Origin: Clostridiales bacterium
GTDB taxonomy: Bacteria; Bacillota; Clostridia; Christensenellales; CAG-138
Direction of reading: 5' to 3'
DNA: 50,631 nt
Assembly (NCBI GenBank): GCA_009779405.1
Contig: WREI01000011.1
Span: forward strand, 1-50,631
Numbering within the stretch: position 1 is the stretch's first letter; each line of letters opens with the position of its first letter. Shown here piece by piece: positions 28,029 through 36,134 of this stretch. The notes beneath the pieces were generated by a model. The model had not been told where the DNA came from and did no database searches. It was given only the letters and a program-made list of their open reading frames with translations. The position numbers and the translations under genes were made by a program.

Positions 28029-28742
28029 ATGTCCTACTGCGTAGAATGCGGCGTAAAGCTTGCCGATACCGAACCCAATTGCCCGCTCTGCGACACGCCT
28101 GTCGTCAACCCGCGCCGCCCGGAAGCAGAATTGGCCGACGCCCCCTATCCTCTGCCCGCGCCCGTGACCGCGGCGGACAGGCGCTCCCGCAAGGTGAGCG
28201 TACTGACCCTCGCGAGCGTGCTCTTCCTGTTGCCCGCGGCCATCGTCTGCATGGTCAATTTCGGCGTCAGCGGCAACCTCAGCTGGGCGCGCTACGCGCT
28301 GCTGGGGCTCATCCTCGCCTATGGCTATGTCTTCCCCCCGCTGTGGATGGAGCGGAAGAAACTGCGCCGCTGCATCCCTCTCTACGGCATCCTCTCCGCC
28401 GCCGCCTGCTTCTGTCTCAACGCGTGGATCCCCGGCCCGGACTGGTTCTTCACCTTCGCGCTGCCCCTCGTTGCCCTGCTCACCGCCATCATCGGGTTGT
28501 TGGCCATCATCGTCCGCCACGCACTCTGGCGCGTCTGCGCAAACGCCGCCGCCATCGTGTTTGCCTCGGGTCTGTTCTCCGTCTACACCGAGTTCCTGAT
28601 CTCGCAAAATTTCCAAAACGGCGGCGCCCTCTCCTGGTCCTGGTACGCCGCCGCCACTGCCCTCATTTTGGGCGGCATATTGTTGGTGTTTGACAGGAAC
28701 CCGGTGATACGGCAGAAATTGCGAAGAAAGTTTTTTATTTAG
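28029..28742 (+). CDS. Zinc-ribbon membrane protein (DUF6320-like)
   Basis: The 237-residue protein starts with a zinc ribbon (C4-x2-C7 and C18-x2-C21: YCVECG, NCPLCD). It continues with six predicted membrane helices from about residue 60 to 228 (VLTLASVLFLLPAAIV, YALLGLILAYGYVFPPLW, LPLVALLTAIIGLLAIIV and others). This matches proteins annotated DUF6320 that accompany alcohol-acetyltransferase-like genes in Clostridia; no activity is known. It may be the membrane partner of the two acyltransferases. AAGGAGG lies 6 nt before the start. The TAG stop falls on the first bases of a repeat element. Confidence 0.78.
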   Translation: MSYCVECGVKLADTEPNCPLCDTPVVNPRRPEAELADAPYPLPAPVTAADRRSRKVSVLTLASVLFLLPAAIVCMVNFGVSGNLSWARYALLGLILAYGYVFPPLWMERKKLRRCIPLYGILSAAACFCLNAWIPGPDWFFTFALPLVALLTAIIGLLAIIVRHALWRVCANAAAIVFASGLFSVYTEFLISQNFQNGGALSWSWYAAATALILGGILLVFDRNPVIRQKLRRKFFI

Positions 28743-28839
28743 GCAATAGGCAGTGGGCAGTAGGCAATAGTTTTGCACAAAGTAGAAATGCCTACGGCAT
28801 TTCTGTTTTAAGCCCCTATTGCCCACTGCCTACTGCCTA
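28740..28839. repeat. Long variable-arm palindromic element, copy D (GGCAATAGG arms)
   Basis: Here the arms use a different word set: TAGGCAATAGGCAGTGGGCAG on the left and CTATTGCCCACTGCCTACTG on the right. The inner hairpin GAAATGCC/GGCATTTC is shared with copies B, C and H. The TAG stop of the upstream gene is its first triplet. Confidence 0.8.
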
Positions 28840-28863
28840 AATCAATACAACAAGGAGATCCCC

Positions 28864-29706
28864 ATGAAGCGCATCCCGTTCATCCTCCTCGCCTGCGTTC
28901 TGTTGCTCTGCGCGCTGCCGCTTCCGCTCGTTGCCCGTGCCAATGGCATGGTTATCCCCGAAAACGATTTTTATGAGCGACACAAGGATAAATGCATTAC
29001 TGTAGAACAGTATTTCTGTTTCACGGATGGGCGGGATTTTTCGCTGAAAAAAGAGCCGGGTGCGAAAGATGATTTGGAAACGGATGAATTTGTAAAGAAG
29101 CTGGTCAGCGACGAAGGATTTTTCGTGCACTATGCTTATTTACACAGGGGAATACCATGGGGCTATGTTGCAGGGCTTCGCTATGGTTACAGCTTTTCCG
29201 GGTGGATTTCATTGGATGGTGCGATGCTTGCATATAATGAAGATTTCTTCGCAGAAGATTTCAAGGATTTATTTTATTCCTATCCCGGTGGCAAATCGGT
29301 GGTTCTGGCGAAACTGGAATCAGCGACAGATCTTGTTTTTTGGCACTGGCCCTGTTCGGGCGAACAAGCTTACATCAACGATTGGCGCAACCTGCCTGTG
29401 ATTACGGCTTCAGATATCAGCGACGCAAAAGATTTCGCCTTTTCAAACGTTTATAGAGATGCGCAGGGGCGCGAATGGGTTTATATCACCTGTTACTGGA
29501 AGAGCTCCTGGATTTGTCTCGACGATCCCGAAAACGATGCGATTCCCAAGACCATTAATCATCCTCGGCCATGGGGATGGGGTCCCGAAGATTTTCCGGT
29601 GGGCGGTATGTCTATTCCTCTGTGGATTGCTATAGTGGTATCTGCAATAGCAATCAGCGCCGCCGTACTGGTACTGATATTCTGGAAACCGCGTAGGGAC
29701 GGATAG
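28864..29706 (+). CDS. Exported membrane-anchored protein, first of three tandem paralogues
   Basis: The 280-residue protein has an N-terminal signal peptide (KRIPFILLACVLLLCALPLPLVARA) and a C-terminal membrane helix (residues about 252-273) with a basic end, so it is an outward-facing anchored protein. The ectodomain starts NDFYERHKDKC and contains WGYVAG...GWISLDGAMLAYNEDFF (residues about 98-125), which looks SH3b-like, then FWHWPCSG and WICLDDPEN. Four cysteines recur in the paralogue. Function unknown. AAGGAG lies upstream. The last codons and TAG stop lie in a degenerate repeat copy. AT content is higher than in the next paralogue. Confidence 0.72.
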   Translation: MKRIPFILLACVLLLCALPLPLVARANGMVIPENDFYERHKDKCITVEQYFCFTDGRDFSLKKEPGAKDDLETDEFVKKLVSDEGFFVHYAYLHRGIPWGYVAGLRYGYSFSGWISLDGAMLAYNEDFFAEDFKDLFYSYPGGKSVVLAKLESATDLVFWHWPCSGEQAYINDWRNLPVITASDISDAKDFAFSNVYRDAQGREWVYITCYWKSSWICLDDPENDAIPKTINHPRPWGWGPEDFPVGGMSIPLWIAIVVSAIAISAAVLVLIFWKPRRDG

Positions 29707-29780
29707 TAACACCCGCGAAGCTTCAATAAAAAACAACTTGCTGTTTTTACCACAACTCCACACTCCACATTCCAAACTAA
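29693..29780. repeat. Degenerate repeat composite
   Basis: A decayed GTAGGGGCG-type copy (29693-29716, GTAGGGAC/GGATAGTAACACCC) overlaps the end of the upstream gene and supplies its stop. It is followed by the inner hairpin AAAAACA/TGTTTTT and a one-sided arm of CCACAACTCCACACTCCAC words: a partial long element without a left arm. Confidence 0.5.
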
Positions 29781-29796
29781 AACAAGGAGGCCCCCC

Positions 29797-30636
29797 ATGA
29801 AACGAATCCTATCCATCCTGTTCGCCGTCCAGCTCACCCTCCTGCCCCTGACTGCCCTTGCCGACGTGGTCTTTTCGGTCGATAATGATTTCTATGAGCG
29901 GCATAAGGATGACTGCGTGCCTGTCAATCAATCCTTCTGCTTCCCGGAGGGGGAAATCACGCTGAAAAAGGAGCCCGACTCCGAGTTCGAAGTGTATACG
30001 CCCGCCTATCTGTTCGCGACGCACGGGTATTATGTGGACTGCGCCTACAACCACGGCGGTGCGCTCTGGGGCTATCTGAGCGGCGTGAGCCACGGCGACA
30101 GCTATGCCGGGTGGATCCCGCTCGAGGGCGCGATGCTCGCGTACAACGCCGCCGGCTTTGAGCGCGATTATCGCGACGCGTTTTACGACTACCCCGGCGG
30201 CGATGAAGCGGTATTGGAGCGCTTGGAAGCGGCTGAGCACTTAATCTTCTGGCTCTGGCCCTGCTCGGGCAGACCCGTCTACGGCGACAGCTGGCATTTT
30301 CCGCCGATGAACAATGTCGCGGATTTCCGGGAAGCCGGAGATTACAGTTTTTTGAGAACCTTCCGAGATGACGAGGGCCGGGAGTGGGCCTATTTCAGCT
30401 GTGGGTGGAAAGCGGGCTGGATCTGTCTCGACGACCCCGAAAACGCGTCCATCCCCGTCACCATCGACCATCCGGGTCCCTGGGAATGGAACATGAAGGA
30501 CTATCCGTTGGGCAGACCCGACAGACCGGACAATAAGTTGGTCTGGACCATCGTCCTGATCTGTGTCGCGGTACTCGCCTCCGCGGGCCTGGTTCTGTTC
30601 CTGTGGAAGCCGAAGAAGAAGACGGAACAGGCGTGA
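29797..30636 (+). CDS. Exported membrane-anchored protein, second of three tandem paralogues
   Basis: The 279-residue protein is collinear with the previous one: signal peptide (about 1-23), NDFYERHKDDC, WGYLSG...GWIPLEGAMLAYNAAGFERDYRDAFYDYPGG, FWLWPCSG, WICLDDPEN, and a C-terminal membrane helix (about 248-270) followed by KPKKKTEQA. Overall about half identical by eye. The SH3b-like segment suggests binding to wall material, which is inference. AAGGAGG precedes the start. Its stop overlaps the start of the third paralogue (GTGA), so the two are translationally coupled. Confidence 0.74.
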   Translation: MKRILSILFAVQLTLLPLTALADVVFSVDNDFYERHKDDCVPVNQSFCFPEGEITLKKEPDSEFEVYTPAYLFATHGYYVDCAYNHGGALWGYLSGVSHGDSYAGWIPLEGAMLAYNAAGFERDYRDAFYDYPGGDEAVLERLEAAEHLIFWLWPCSGRPVYGDSWHFPPMNNVADFREAGDYSFLRTFRDDEGREWAYFSCGWKAGWICLDDPENASIPVTIDHPGPWEWNMKDYPLGRPDRPDNKLVWTIVLICVAVLASAGLVLFLWKPKKKTEQA

Positions 30637-31307
30637 GACGCGGGCTTTTTGTCATAGCGATACTCTTTTTGCTCGCGGCCTGCGCGCCGCCCGCCCCCGC
30701 CCGGCGGGTCTATGACCCCGAGAACGCGTTTTACCTCCGAAACAGGGAGGACTGCGCGCGGGAGGGCCGGGACTTTCTGATAAACGGCGAGGACGGCTAT
30801 GTTCCCGTACTGCGCGAACCCGGCGCGGGGCCGGAGCTCGACCGGATACCGAACAACGCCGTTTGCTATGCTTTCTGCACATACCAAGGCCGCTGGGCGC
30901 TCGTCCTCCATATGGCGCCGGACGATGGGCGGCGCACGGAGGGCTGGGTCGCGCTCGACGGCATGCTGGCTATCTACAACCGCCACGATTTTTACGCGGA
31001 TCACGCGGACGCGTTCTATACCTGCGACGGCGATTACAGCGCCCTGCAAAGCGCCGAGACCATAGTCCTCTGGGCCTGGCCCGGCTCGGGCATCAAAACA
31101 GGCTCTCTCACCCACGACAAGGGCTTCCGCGTCACGGAAGCTTGGCGGGACGAGACGGGCCGCGTATGGGGCTGGTTCTGGCTCCCCGCAGAAAGTGAGC
31201 CCCACTGGGTCTGTCTCAGCGACCCGTCCAACGAAAACATCCCCGGCACCGTACCGCCGCCGTTTCCGTGGACCGCGCCCGTGCCGATCGGATATGGCAG
31301 GGAGTAG
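30633..31307 (+). CDS. Exported lipoprotein, third of three tandem paralogues
   Basis: The 224-residue protein starts at a GTG that overlaps the upstream TGA (GTGA). It has a lipoprotein signal peptide with lipobox LAAC (lipid Cys about residue 17). The ectodomain keeps the family pattern: ENAFYLRNREDC, GWVALDGMLAIYNRHDFYADHADAFY, LWAWPGSG, and WVCLSDPSNENIPGTV. It has no C-terminal membrane helix, so the lipid replaces the anchor of its two neighbours. Function is unknown; tight coupling suggests a shared complex or pathway. Confidence 0.72.
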   Translation: MRRGLFVIAILFLLAACAPPAPARRVYDPENAFYLRNREDCAREGRDFLINGEDGYVPVLREPGAGPELDRIPNNAVCYAFCTYQGRWALVLHMAPDDGRRTEGWVALDGMLAIYNRHDFYADHADAFYTCDGDYSALQSAETIVLWAWPGSGIKTGSLTHDKGFRVTEAWRDETGRVWGWFWLPAESEPHWVCLSDPSNENIPGTVPPPFPWTAPVPIGYGRE

Positions 31308-31464
31308 GGGAACGGGGTCGAGTATAAGCCCTGTCCTCTGAATCCTCGATTCGTGATTGCATTTTTCCCTCAACCTGTTTATACTAAGGTGGGGATGGAT
31401 ACTGTCCGTCCCGACACAATTACAATTTCACGTTTGTATACTTTTAGGTAGAGGGAGAACGATT

Positions 31465-32130
31465 ATGGTACACATCGGAAACGACTGGGACGCACTGCTT
31501 GCGGAGCTCTTTGACTCACCCTCCTATGCCGCGCTGCGCGAATTCCTGATTGCTGAATACCGACAGCGGCGCGTATATCCCAACATGCATGACATTTTCA
31601 ACGCGCTGAAAATGACCTCTTGCGCCGATACGAAAGTCGTGATATTGGGGCAGGACCCCTATCACGGGCCGGGGCAGGCGCATGGGCTGAGCTTTTCCGT
31701 GCGCCGTGGCTGTGCGCCGCCGCCCTCGCTGCGCAATATCTTCGAGGAGTTGCGCGCCGACTGCAATGTCCCGACGCCCGAACACGGCGACCTCTCCGCC
31801 TGGGCGGCACAGGGCGTGCTGCTTTTGAATGCCGTACTGACCGTGCGCGAGGGCCAGCCCAATTCGCACCGCGGCAGGGGCTGGGAGCTTGTGACGGACG
31901 CGGTGATGGACTGCCTGAACGAAAAGGAGAGTCCCGTCGTATTCCTGCTCTGGGGCGCGAACGCGCAGAGCAAGGCGGGCCGCGTGACGAACTCAAAGCA
32001 CCTGAAACTCTTCGCGCCGCATCCGAGCCCGCTATCCTCGCACCGCGGCTTTGCGGGCTGTGGGCATTTCTCCAAGACCAACAGCTTCCTCGCCTCGACG
32101 GGGCAGGTGCCGATTGATTGGAATCTGTGA
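31465..32130 (+). CDS. ung: Uracil-DNA glycosylase
   Basis: The 221-residue family 1 UDG removes uracil from DNA in base excision repair. The water-activating motif GQDPYHGPGQAHG contains catalytic D64, LLLNAVLTVREG is intact, and the minor-groove loop HPSPLSSHRG carries H186. Length is typical. The start at 31465 has AGGGAG 7 nt upstream; an in-frame start at 31357 adds unrelated residues and is rejected. The 157 bp before the gene show no clear terminator or promoter that I can defend. Confidence 0.96.
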   Translation: MVHIGNDWDALLAELFDSPSYAALREFLIAEYRQRRVYPNMHDIFNALKMTSCADTKVVILGQDPYHGPGQAHGLSFSVRRGCAPPPSLRNIFEELRADCNVPTPEHGDLSAWAAQGVLLLNAVLTVREGQPNSHRGRGWELVTDAVMDCLNEKESPVVFLLWGANAQSKAGRVTNSKHLKLFAPHPSPLSSHRGFAGCGHFSKTNSFLASTGQVPIDWNL

Positions 32131-32137
32131 TTCCAAT
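32117..32137. terminator. Small hairpin over the ung stop codon
   Basis: A 9-bp inverted repeat ATTGGAATC/GATTCCAAT with a 3-nt loop contains the ung TGA. It has no T-run, so it may be an mRNA 3'-end structure rather than a terminator. Confidence 0.35.
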
Positions 32138-32138
32138 C

Positions 32139-32264
32139 AGTGAATAGTTAAGAGTGAATAGTTGCGGACAAAACAGCAAGCTGTTTCTAATAAAACTTTA
32201 ATATCAAGAAATTCCGCGGGAATTTCACCCAAAACTCTTAACTTTTAACTATTCACTCATAACT
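32139..32264. repeat. Long variable-arm palindromic element, copy F
   Basis: Left arm AGTGAATAGTTAAGAGTGAA and right arm AACTCTTAACTTTTAACT...TTCACT enclose AAACAGC/GCTGTTT and GAAATTCC/GGAATTTC. The second inner hairpin carries a compensated base change relative to the GAAATGCC version, so pairing is kept. Confidence 0.78.
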
Positions 32265-32285
32265 AACATCCCAAGGAGCAACTAC

Positions 32286-33695
32286 ATGAAGAAAAAACCC
32301 AAAAAGGTTCTTACGCAGAAGCAAAAGCTGCGGCGCAGAATCATCTGGCTCGTCATCCTCGCCCTCTTTGTGGCTTTCTGTGTCTGCGCCTGCCTGTATA
32401 TCTATCCCATACTCAATGTGCAGAAGGCGGGCCGAAGCATCTTCCCCGCGATTACGCGGCCGCCCGTCGCGACGAAGGAACCGACGGCGGCCACCCTGCC
32501 CGAACTGTTCCCCGCGCCGCGCGAGACCGTCTCCGCCCCGCTGCCCGGCGGCAAGCTGAACATACTCCTCATCGGCGTGGACCTGGAGGATAAGACGTAC
32601 AGCGCGGACTACCACAGCGATACCATGATCGTCCTCGCGGTGGACTTTGCAGCGAACACGGCGGATATGATCTCCCTGCGCCGCGACACCTTCGCGTATA
32701 TCCCCGGCGTGCGCGGCGTATACAAGCTGAACGGCTCCATCAACTGCGGCGGCGGCCTGTACGCGCCGGATCACGCGGGCTTTCTGAAAGTCTGCGAAGC
32801 GGCGGAATGGATGCTCGGCGGTCTGCCCGTGGACTATTATGTCGCATTGCAGCTGCCCGCGCTGATTGAGATCGTCGATGTGCTGGGCGGGGTCGATTAT
32901 GATGTGGATATTGACTATGGCAACACCCTGAAGCGCGGATTCCAGCATCTGGACGGCAATCAGGTCATGCGCTATGTCCGCGCGCGCAAGGATATGCATT
33001 ACGGCGCGCAGGGCGATGTCGCGCGCGTGGCGCGACAGAAGAAGATGCTGCTGGCCATCTTGAAGAAGCTCCAGAACGAGGGCAAGCTCACACAGCTGCC
33101 ACAGCTTTTGGGCGTGGTTCAGCGGGGCATCTTTACCAACCTCGATATGCAGCAGCTCCTCGCGCTGCTGAACTTTGCGCGCACATTGGACGCCGACGCC
33201 ATGGGTACCTACAGCTTTGACGGGCCTATGAACACGGTGATGGGCTGGTCGTTCTGCTTCCCGGATCAGGCCGCGCGCATCGCGCTGATCGAACAGATTT
33301 ACGGCGTGACCGTGGAACCGCTGCAATATGTGAGCCGCGCGCACGCGATCTGGTATCATGCCAACGGATTCTATGCCGCCAAGCGCATAGCGGTAGCGGG
33401 GCGCATCCTGAACTATGCGGAAATGAGTGGATGGGCCGCGCAGAGTGCCGAAAACGCGGCGCAATTGCAGGCGGCGCAGGATAAACTCGCGGAACTGCAA
33501 GCCCTCTATTTCACCGCGCAGGAAAGCCTGGCAACGGCGGACACCAGCGTCATGCGCCGCGTCGCGAACGAATTGCAGAGACTCGGGGAAGCGCTGGCCA
33601 AGATTACAGGATACCCCGAGCGCGAACGCTGGTATGTGCTGCCGGATTGGACGGCGGACAGCGATATTAATGAGGTTTATGTGGACTTCAGGTAG
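32286..33695 (+). CDS. LytR-CpsA-Psr (LCP) family protein
   Basis: The 469-residue protein has a short basic cytoplasmic start, one membrane helix (residues about 19-42), a Pro/Thr linker and an extracellular LCP domain (about 87-270): NILLIGVDLED, the arginine pair SLRRDTFAYIPG, KLNGSINCGGG, VDYDVDIDYG and GNQVMRYVRARK. LCP enzymes transfer undecaprenyl-linked polymers such as teichoic acids or capsule to peptidoglycan. A C-terminal extension of about 200 residues contains a coiled-coil-like stretch (AENAAQLQAAQDKLAELQAL, near 390-430) of unknown role. AAGGAG precedes the start. The TAG stop falls in the next repeat element. Confidence 0.9.
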   Translation: MKKKPKKVLTQKQKLRRRIIWLVILALFVAFCVCACLYIYPILNVQKAGRSIFPAITRPPVATKEPTAATLPELFPAPRETVSAPLPGGKLNILLIGVDLEDKTYSADYHSDTMIVLAVDFAANTADMISLRRDTFAYIPGVRGVYKLNGSINCGGGLYAPDHAGFLKVCEAAEWMLGGLPVDYYVALQLPALIEIVDVLGGVDYDVDIDYGNTLKRGFQHLDGNQVMRYVRARKDMHYGAQGDVARVARQKKMLLAILKKLQNEGKLTQLPQLLGVVQRGIFTNLDMQQLLALLNFARTLDADAMGTYSFDGPMNTVMGWSFCFPDQAARIALIEQIYGVTVEPLQYVSRAHAIWYHANGFYAAKRIAVAGRILNYAEMSGWAAQSAENAAQLQAAQDKLAELQALYFTAQESLATADTSVMRRVANELQRLGEALAKITGYPERERWYVLPDWTADSDINEVYVDFR

Positions 33696-33837
33696 GGCAA
33701 CAGGCAGTAGGCGGTAGTGCCTTGTATTCCGGGGATAAAGCTTCAATCAGAAATGCCACTGCCCATAATCTGTGCAAATTATGGGCACGAGCATCTTCCA
33801 CCTATCCAAAACGGCCTACTGCCCACTGCCTACTGTC
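33692..33837. repeat. Long variable-arm palindromic element, copy G (GGCAATAGG-type arms)
   Basis: Left arm GGTAGGGCAACAGGCAGTAGG and right arm CCTACTGCCCACTGCCTACTG enclose AGAAATGCC (unpaired here) and a longer inner hairpin GCCCATAA/TTATGGGC. It carries the stop codon of the LCP gene. Confidence 0.72.
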
Positions 33838-33862
33838 TCTCATAAAACCAAGAAGGACTACC

Positions 33863-34747
33863 ATGTACCTATCCGACAATTGGCAAGACTACGCCCTGCT
33901 CGATGCGGGCGGGGGCAACAAATTGGAGCGCTGGGGCAGCGTGGTGTTGTTGCGGCCCGACCCGCAGGCCATTTGGCCTATTGCCCTTTGGCCTGCGGCG
34001 GAGCTGTCACCCGTTTGCGATGCCGTTTATAATCGCTCCGCCAGCGGCGGCGGGGCCTGGACCTTTCATAGACAACTCCCCGAAAGCTGGAAGATGGGCT
34101 ATCGGGACTTGACTTTTATCGTGCGCCCCACGGGCTTTAAGCACACTGGGCTCTTCCCCGAACAGGCGGTCAACTGGGACTGGATGCGCGGCAGATTGGA
34201 TGCGTGGCAGGCCGAATACGCCGACCGCGCGCCGAAAGTGTTGAATCTGTTTGCCTATACGGGCGCCGCCACCTGCGCCTGCGCTAAGGCGGGCGCGAAT
34301 GTCGTGCACGTCGACGCCGCGAAGGGCATGGTCGCCTGGGCCAAGGAGAACGCCGCCGCCTGCAATCTCGCAGACGCACCGATCCGCTATATCGTGGACG
34401 ACTGCGCCGCTTTCGTCCGCCGCGAAATCCGCCGCGGCAACCGTTACGATGGCATATTGATGGATCCGCCCAGTTACGGGCGCGGCCCCATGGGCGAGAT
34501 GTGGCGCATGGAAGACAACCTGTATGCCCTCGTGTCTGACTGCGCGCAATTGCTCTCCGATACTCCCGCCTTTTTTCTGATCAACAGCTACACCACAGGT
34601 CTCGCGCCCGCTGTCCTGCGCAATATATTGCAGCTCGCCCTCCCCCCGGGTCAAGCCGAAGCGGACGAGGTGGGGCTGCCCTTCTCGGCGGAAGGCAAGC
34701 GCGCCGGGTTGGTGTTACCTTGCGGGGCGAGTGGACGGTGGGAGTGA
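33863..34747 (+). CDS. Class I SAM-dependent methyltransferase, RlmI-like
   Basis: The 294-residue protein has the SAM-binding motif VLNLFAYTGAATCACAKAGA (about residue 127 onwards), an acidic ribose contact (VVHVDAAKGMVAWA) and motif IV DPPSYGRG, the pattern of the RlmI/YccW-like methyltransferases acting on rRNA cytosine. The usual N-terminal PUA domain is absent, so the target is uncertain. AAGGA lies 8 nt before the start. Its TGA stop is part of the next repeat element. Confidence 0.82.
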   Translation: MYLSDNWQDYALLDAGGGNKLERWGSVVLLRPDPQAIWPIALWPAAELSPVCDAVYNRSASGGGAWTFHRQLPESWKMGYRDLTFIVRPTGFKHTGLFPEQAVNWDWMRGRLDAWQAEYADRAPKVLNLFAYTGAATCACAKAGANVVHVDAAKGMVAWAKENAAACNLADAPIRYIVDDCAAFVRREIRRGNRYDGILMDPPSYGRGPMGEMWRMEDNLYALVSDCAQLLSDTPAFFLINSYTTGLAPAVLRNILQLALPPGQAEADEVGLPFSAEGKRAGLVLPCGASGRWE

Positions 34748-34855
34748 ATAGTGAATAGTTAAGAGTTGTGGAAAGAACCGCAAGCGGTTCTTAGAATTAA
34801 AGCTATAATAAGAAATGCCGCGGGCATTTCTACCATAACTCTTAACTTTTAACTC
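34742..34855. repeat. Long variable-arm palindromic element, copy H
   Basis: Left arm GAGTGAATAGTGAATAG...AAGAGTTGTGG and right arm CCATAACTCTTAACTTTTAAC flank AAGAACCG/CGGTTCTT and GAAATGCC/GGCATTTC. It supplies the TGA of the upstream gene and ends 14 nt before the next start codon. Confidence 0.8.
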
Positions 34856-34868
34856 GAAAGGAGCCCCT

Positions 34869-35675
34869 ATGACCCACGAACAAATCATCCAACAGGGCCG
34901 CCAATTCACCAAGGCCATATACGACGACCCAAGCTTTCAATCTGACCAGCAGCTGCGCAAGCCCCAGCCGCCGCTCACCAAGGCGCCCGTCTCAAGCCGG
35001 CGCGTCCGCCTGCCCATGGATTTTGACGCGCTGGAACTGCGCAACGATATCATCGGCGTCATTCTGGGCCGCGAGAGCCACCGCGTGTATACGGGCGAGG
35101 CGATGACATTGCGGGAATTGTCCTTCCTGCTCTGGGCGACGCAGGGCATCAAGAGTATACGCGGGAACAACTATGCCACCCTGCGCACTGTCCCCTGCGG
35201 CGGCGCGCGCCACGAGTTTGAGACCTATCTCACCATCCGCAATGTGGAGGGCTTGGAAGCGGGTGCATACCACTATCTGCCGCTGACGGGCGAGCTGGAA
35301 TTCCTCGGCCCCCTGCCCGAATTGGAAGCGCGCGTCACGGACTCCCTCTGCGAACAAGCCTGGGCGGCCAAGGCGAACGTCGTCTTCTATTGGTCCATCG
35401 TCCCCTATCGCGCGGAGTGGCGCTACGGCATCTATGCCCACCGCGTCGCACTAATCGACGCCGGGCATATCTGCCAAAACCTCTATCTCGCCTGCGAAGC
35501 GCTGGGTCTTGGCACCTGCGCCGTCGCCGCCTTCGACAACGCCCTCTCAAACGCCCTCTTTGCCCTCGACGGCCAGGAGGAATACATCATCTACACCGCC
35601 CCCGTCGGCAAGGTTTCGCCCCGGGACAGGGACGCGGAATTGGACTTTTATGCGTTTTTGAGGAATGGAGATTAA
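34869..35675 (+). CDS. SagB/ThcOx-type nitroreductase family protein
   Basis: The 268-residue FMN-dependent oxidoreductase has the nitroreductase pattern: GRESHRVYTGEAMTLRELSFLLWATQG, the RTVPCGGARHEFETYL segment, and the C-terminal LACEALGLGTCAVAAFDNALSNALF. It most resembles SagB-type dehydrogenases. Some make azoles in modified peptides, but no cyclodehydratase gene is nearby, so a general redox role is more likely. AAAGGAG precedes the start. The next decayed gene begins within its last codons. Confidence 0.85.
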   Translation: MTHEQIIQQGRQFTKAIYDDPSFQSDQQLRKPQPPLTKAPVSSRRVRLPMDFDALELRNDIIGVILGRESHRVYTGEAMTLRELSFLLWATQGIKSIRGNNYATLRTVPCGGARHEFETYLTIRNVEGLEAGAYHYLPLTGELEFLGPLPELEARVTDSLCEQAWAAKANVVFYWSIVPYRAEWRYGIYAHRVALIDAGHICQNLYLACEALGLGTCAVAAFDNALSNALFALDGQEEYIIYTAPVGKVSPRDRDAELDFYAFLRNGD

Positions 35676-36110
35676 CGCAGTGGCGACCATTGAAAAACTG
35701 CTTGCAGAACTGACCGATTGCGAGTTCAAGGTGATGCTCGAAGCCAACAGGTCCAAGAGCTGATCCTAATGGATGACTCAATGGATGACTCAATAGAAAA
35801 TGTGCGTCTGCAAGCTATCCTTGCGAACCTCCGAAGGAATCCCTTCTTGACGAGAGTTGAATTGACAAAAATCATTCAAGCAGCGGAAAAAACAATCCAA
35901 CGTGATTTGGAAACACTAAAAGCTGCGGGCAAGATAGTACGCATCGGCGGAAACCGCTACGGACGCTGGGAAATAATCAATATGGTCGGAGCTGATCAAA
36001 ATTCTTGATAATAAAGCGGCAGCACGCAAGACAGTGCGCAAGTAGCGCGCAAGACAACACGCAAGTGAACATGCTGGTGAACAAGTTAAAGCGTTGCCAA
36101 CAAAACACAA
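35665..36110 (+). pseudogene. Decayed AlbA_2/Schlafen-type gene
   Basis: An ATG at 35665 opens 32 codons (ATIEKLLAELTDCEFKVMLE core) matching the conserved beginning of AlbA_2 proteins, then TGA at 35761. From 35757, in another frame, the C-terminal winged-helix part is readable (ENVRLQAILANLRRNPFL, KTIQRDLETLKAAGKIVRIG) up to 36008. Several hundred central codons are missing. From 36025, CGCAAG recurs at about 12-nt intervals (36025, 36037, 36048, 36060) and AQDNTQVNMLVNKL can be read, like the tetrapeptide-repeat tails of this family. No ribosome site precedes the second part, so an independent small HTH gene is less likely. Confidence 0.6.
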
Positions 36111-36134
36111 CATCACATACAAAGGAGTTGCGGA

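Noticed and set aside
32253-33746. Long open frame opposite the LCP gene
   Set aside because: Same shadow effect; the plus-strand LCP protein has clear family motifs, while the minus translation does not.
35769-36008. Stand-alone small HTH protein gene
   Set aside because: No ribosome site, the start codon lies mid-sequence, and an AlbA_2 N-terminal fragment precedes it directly. A pseudogene explains both pieces better.
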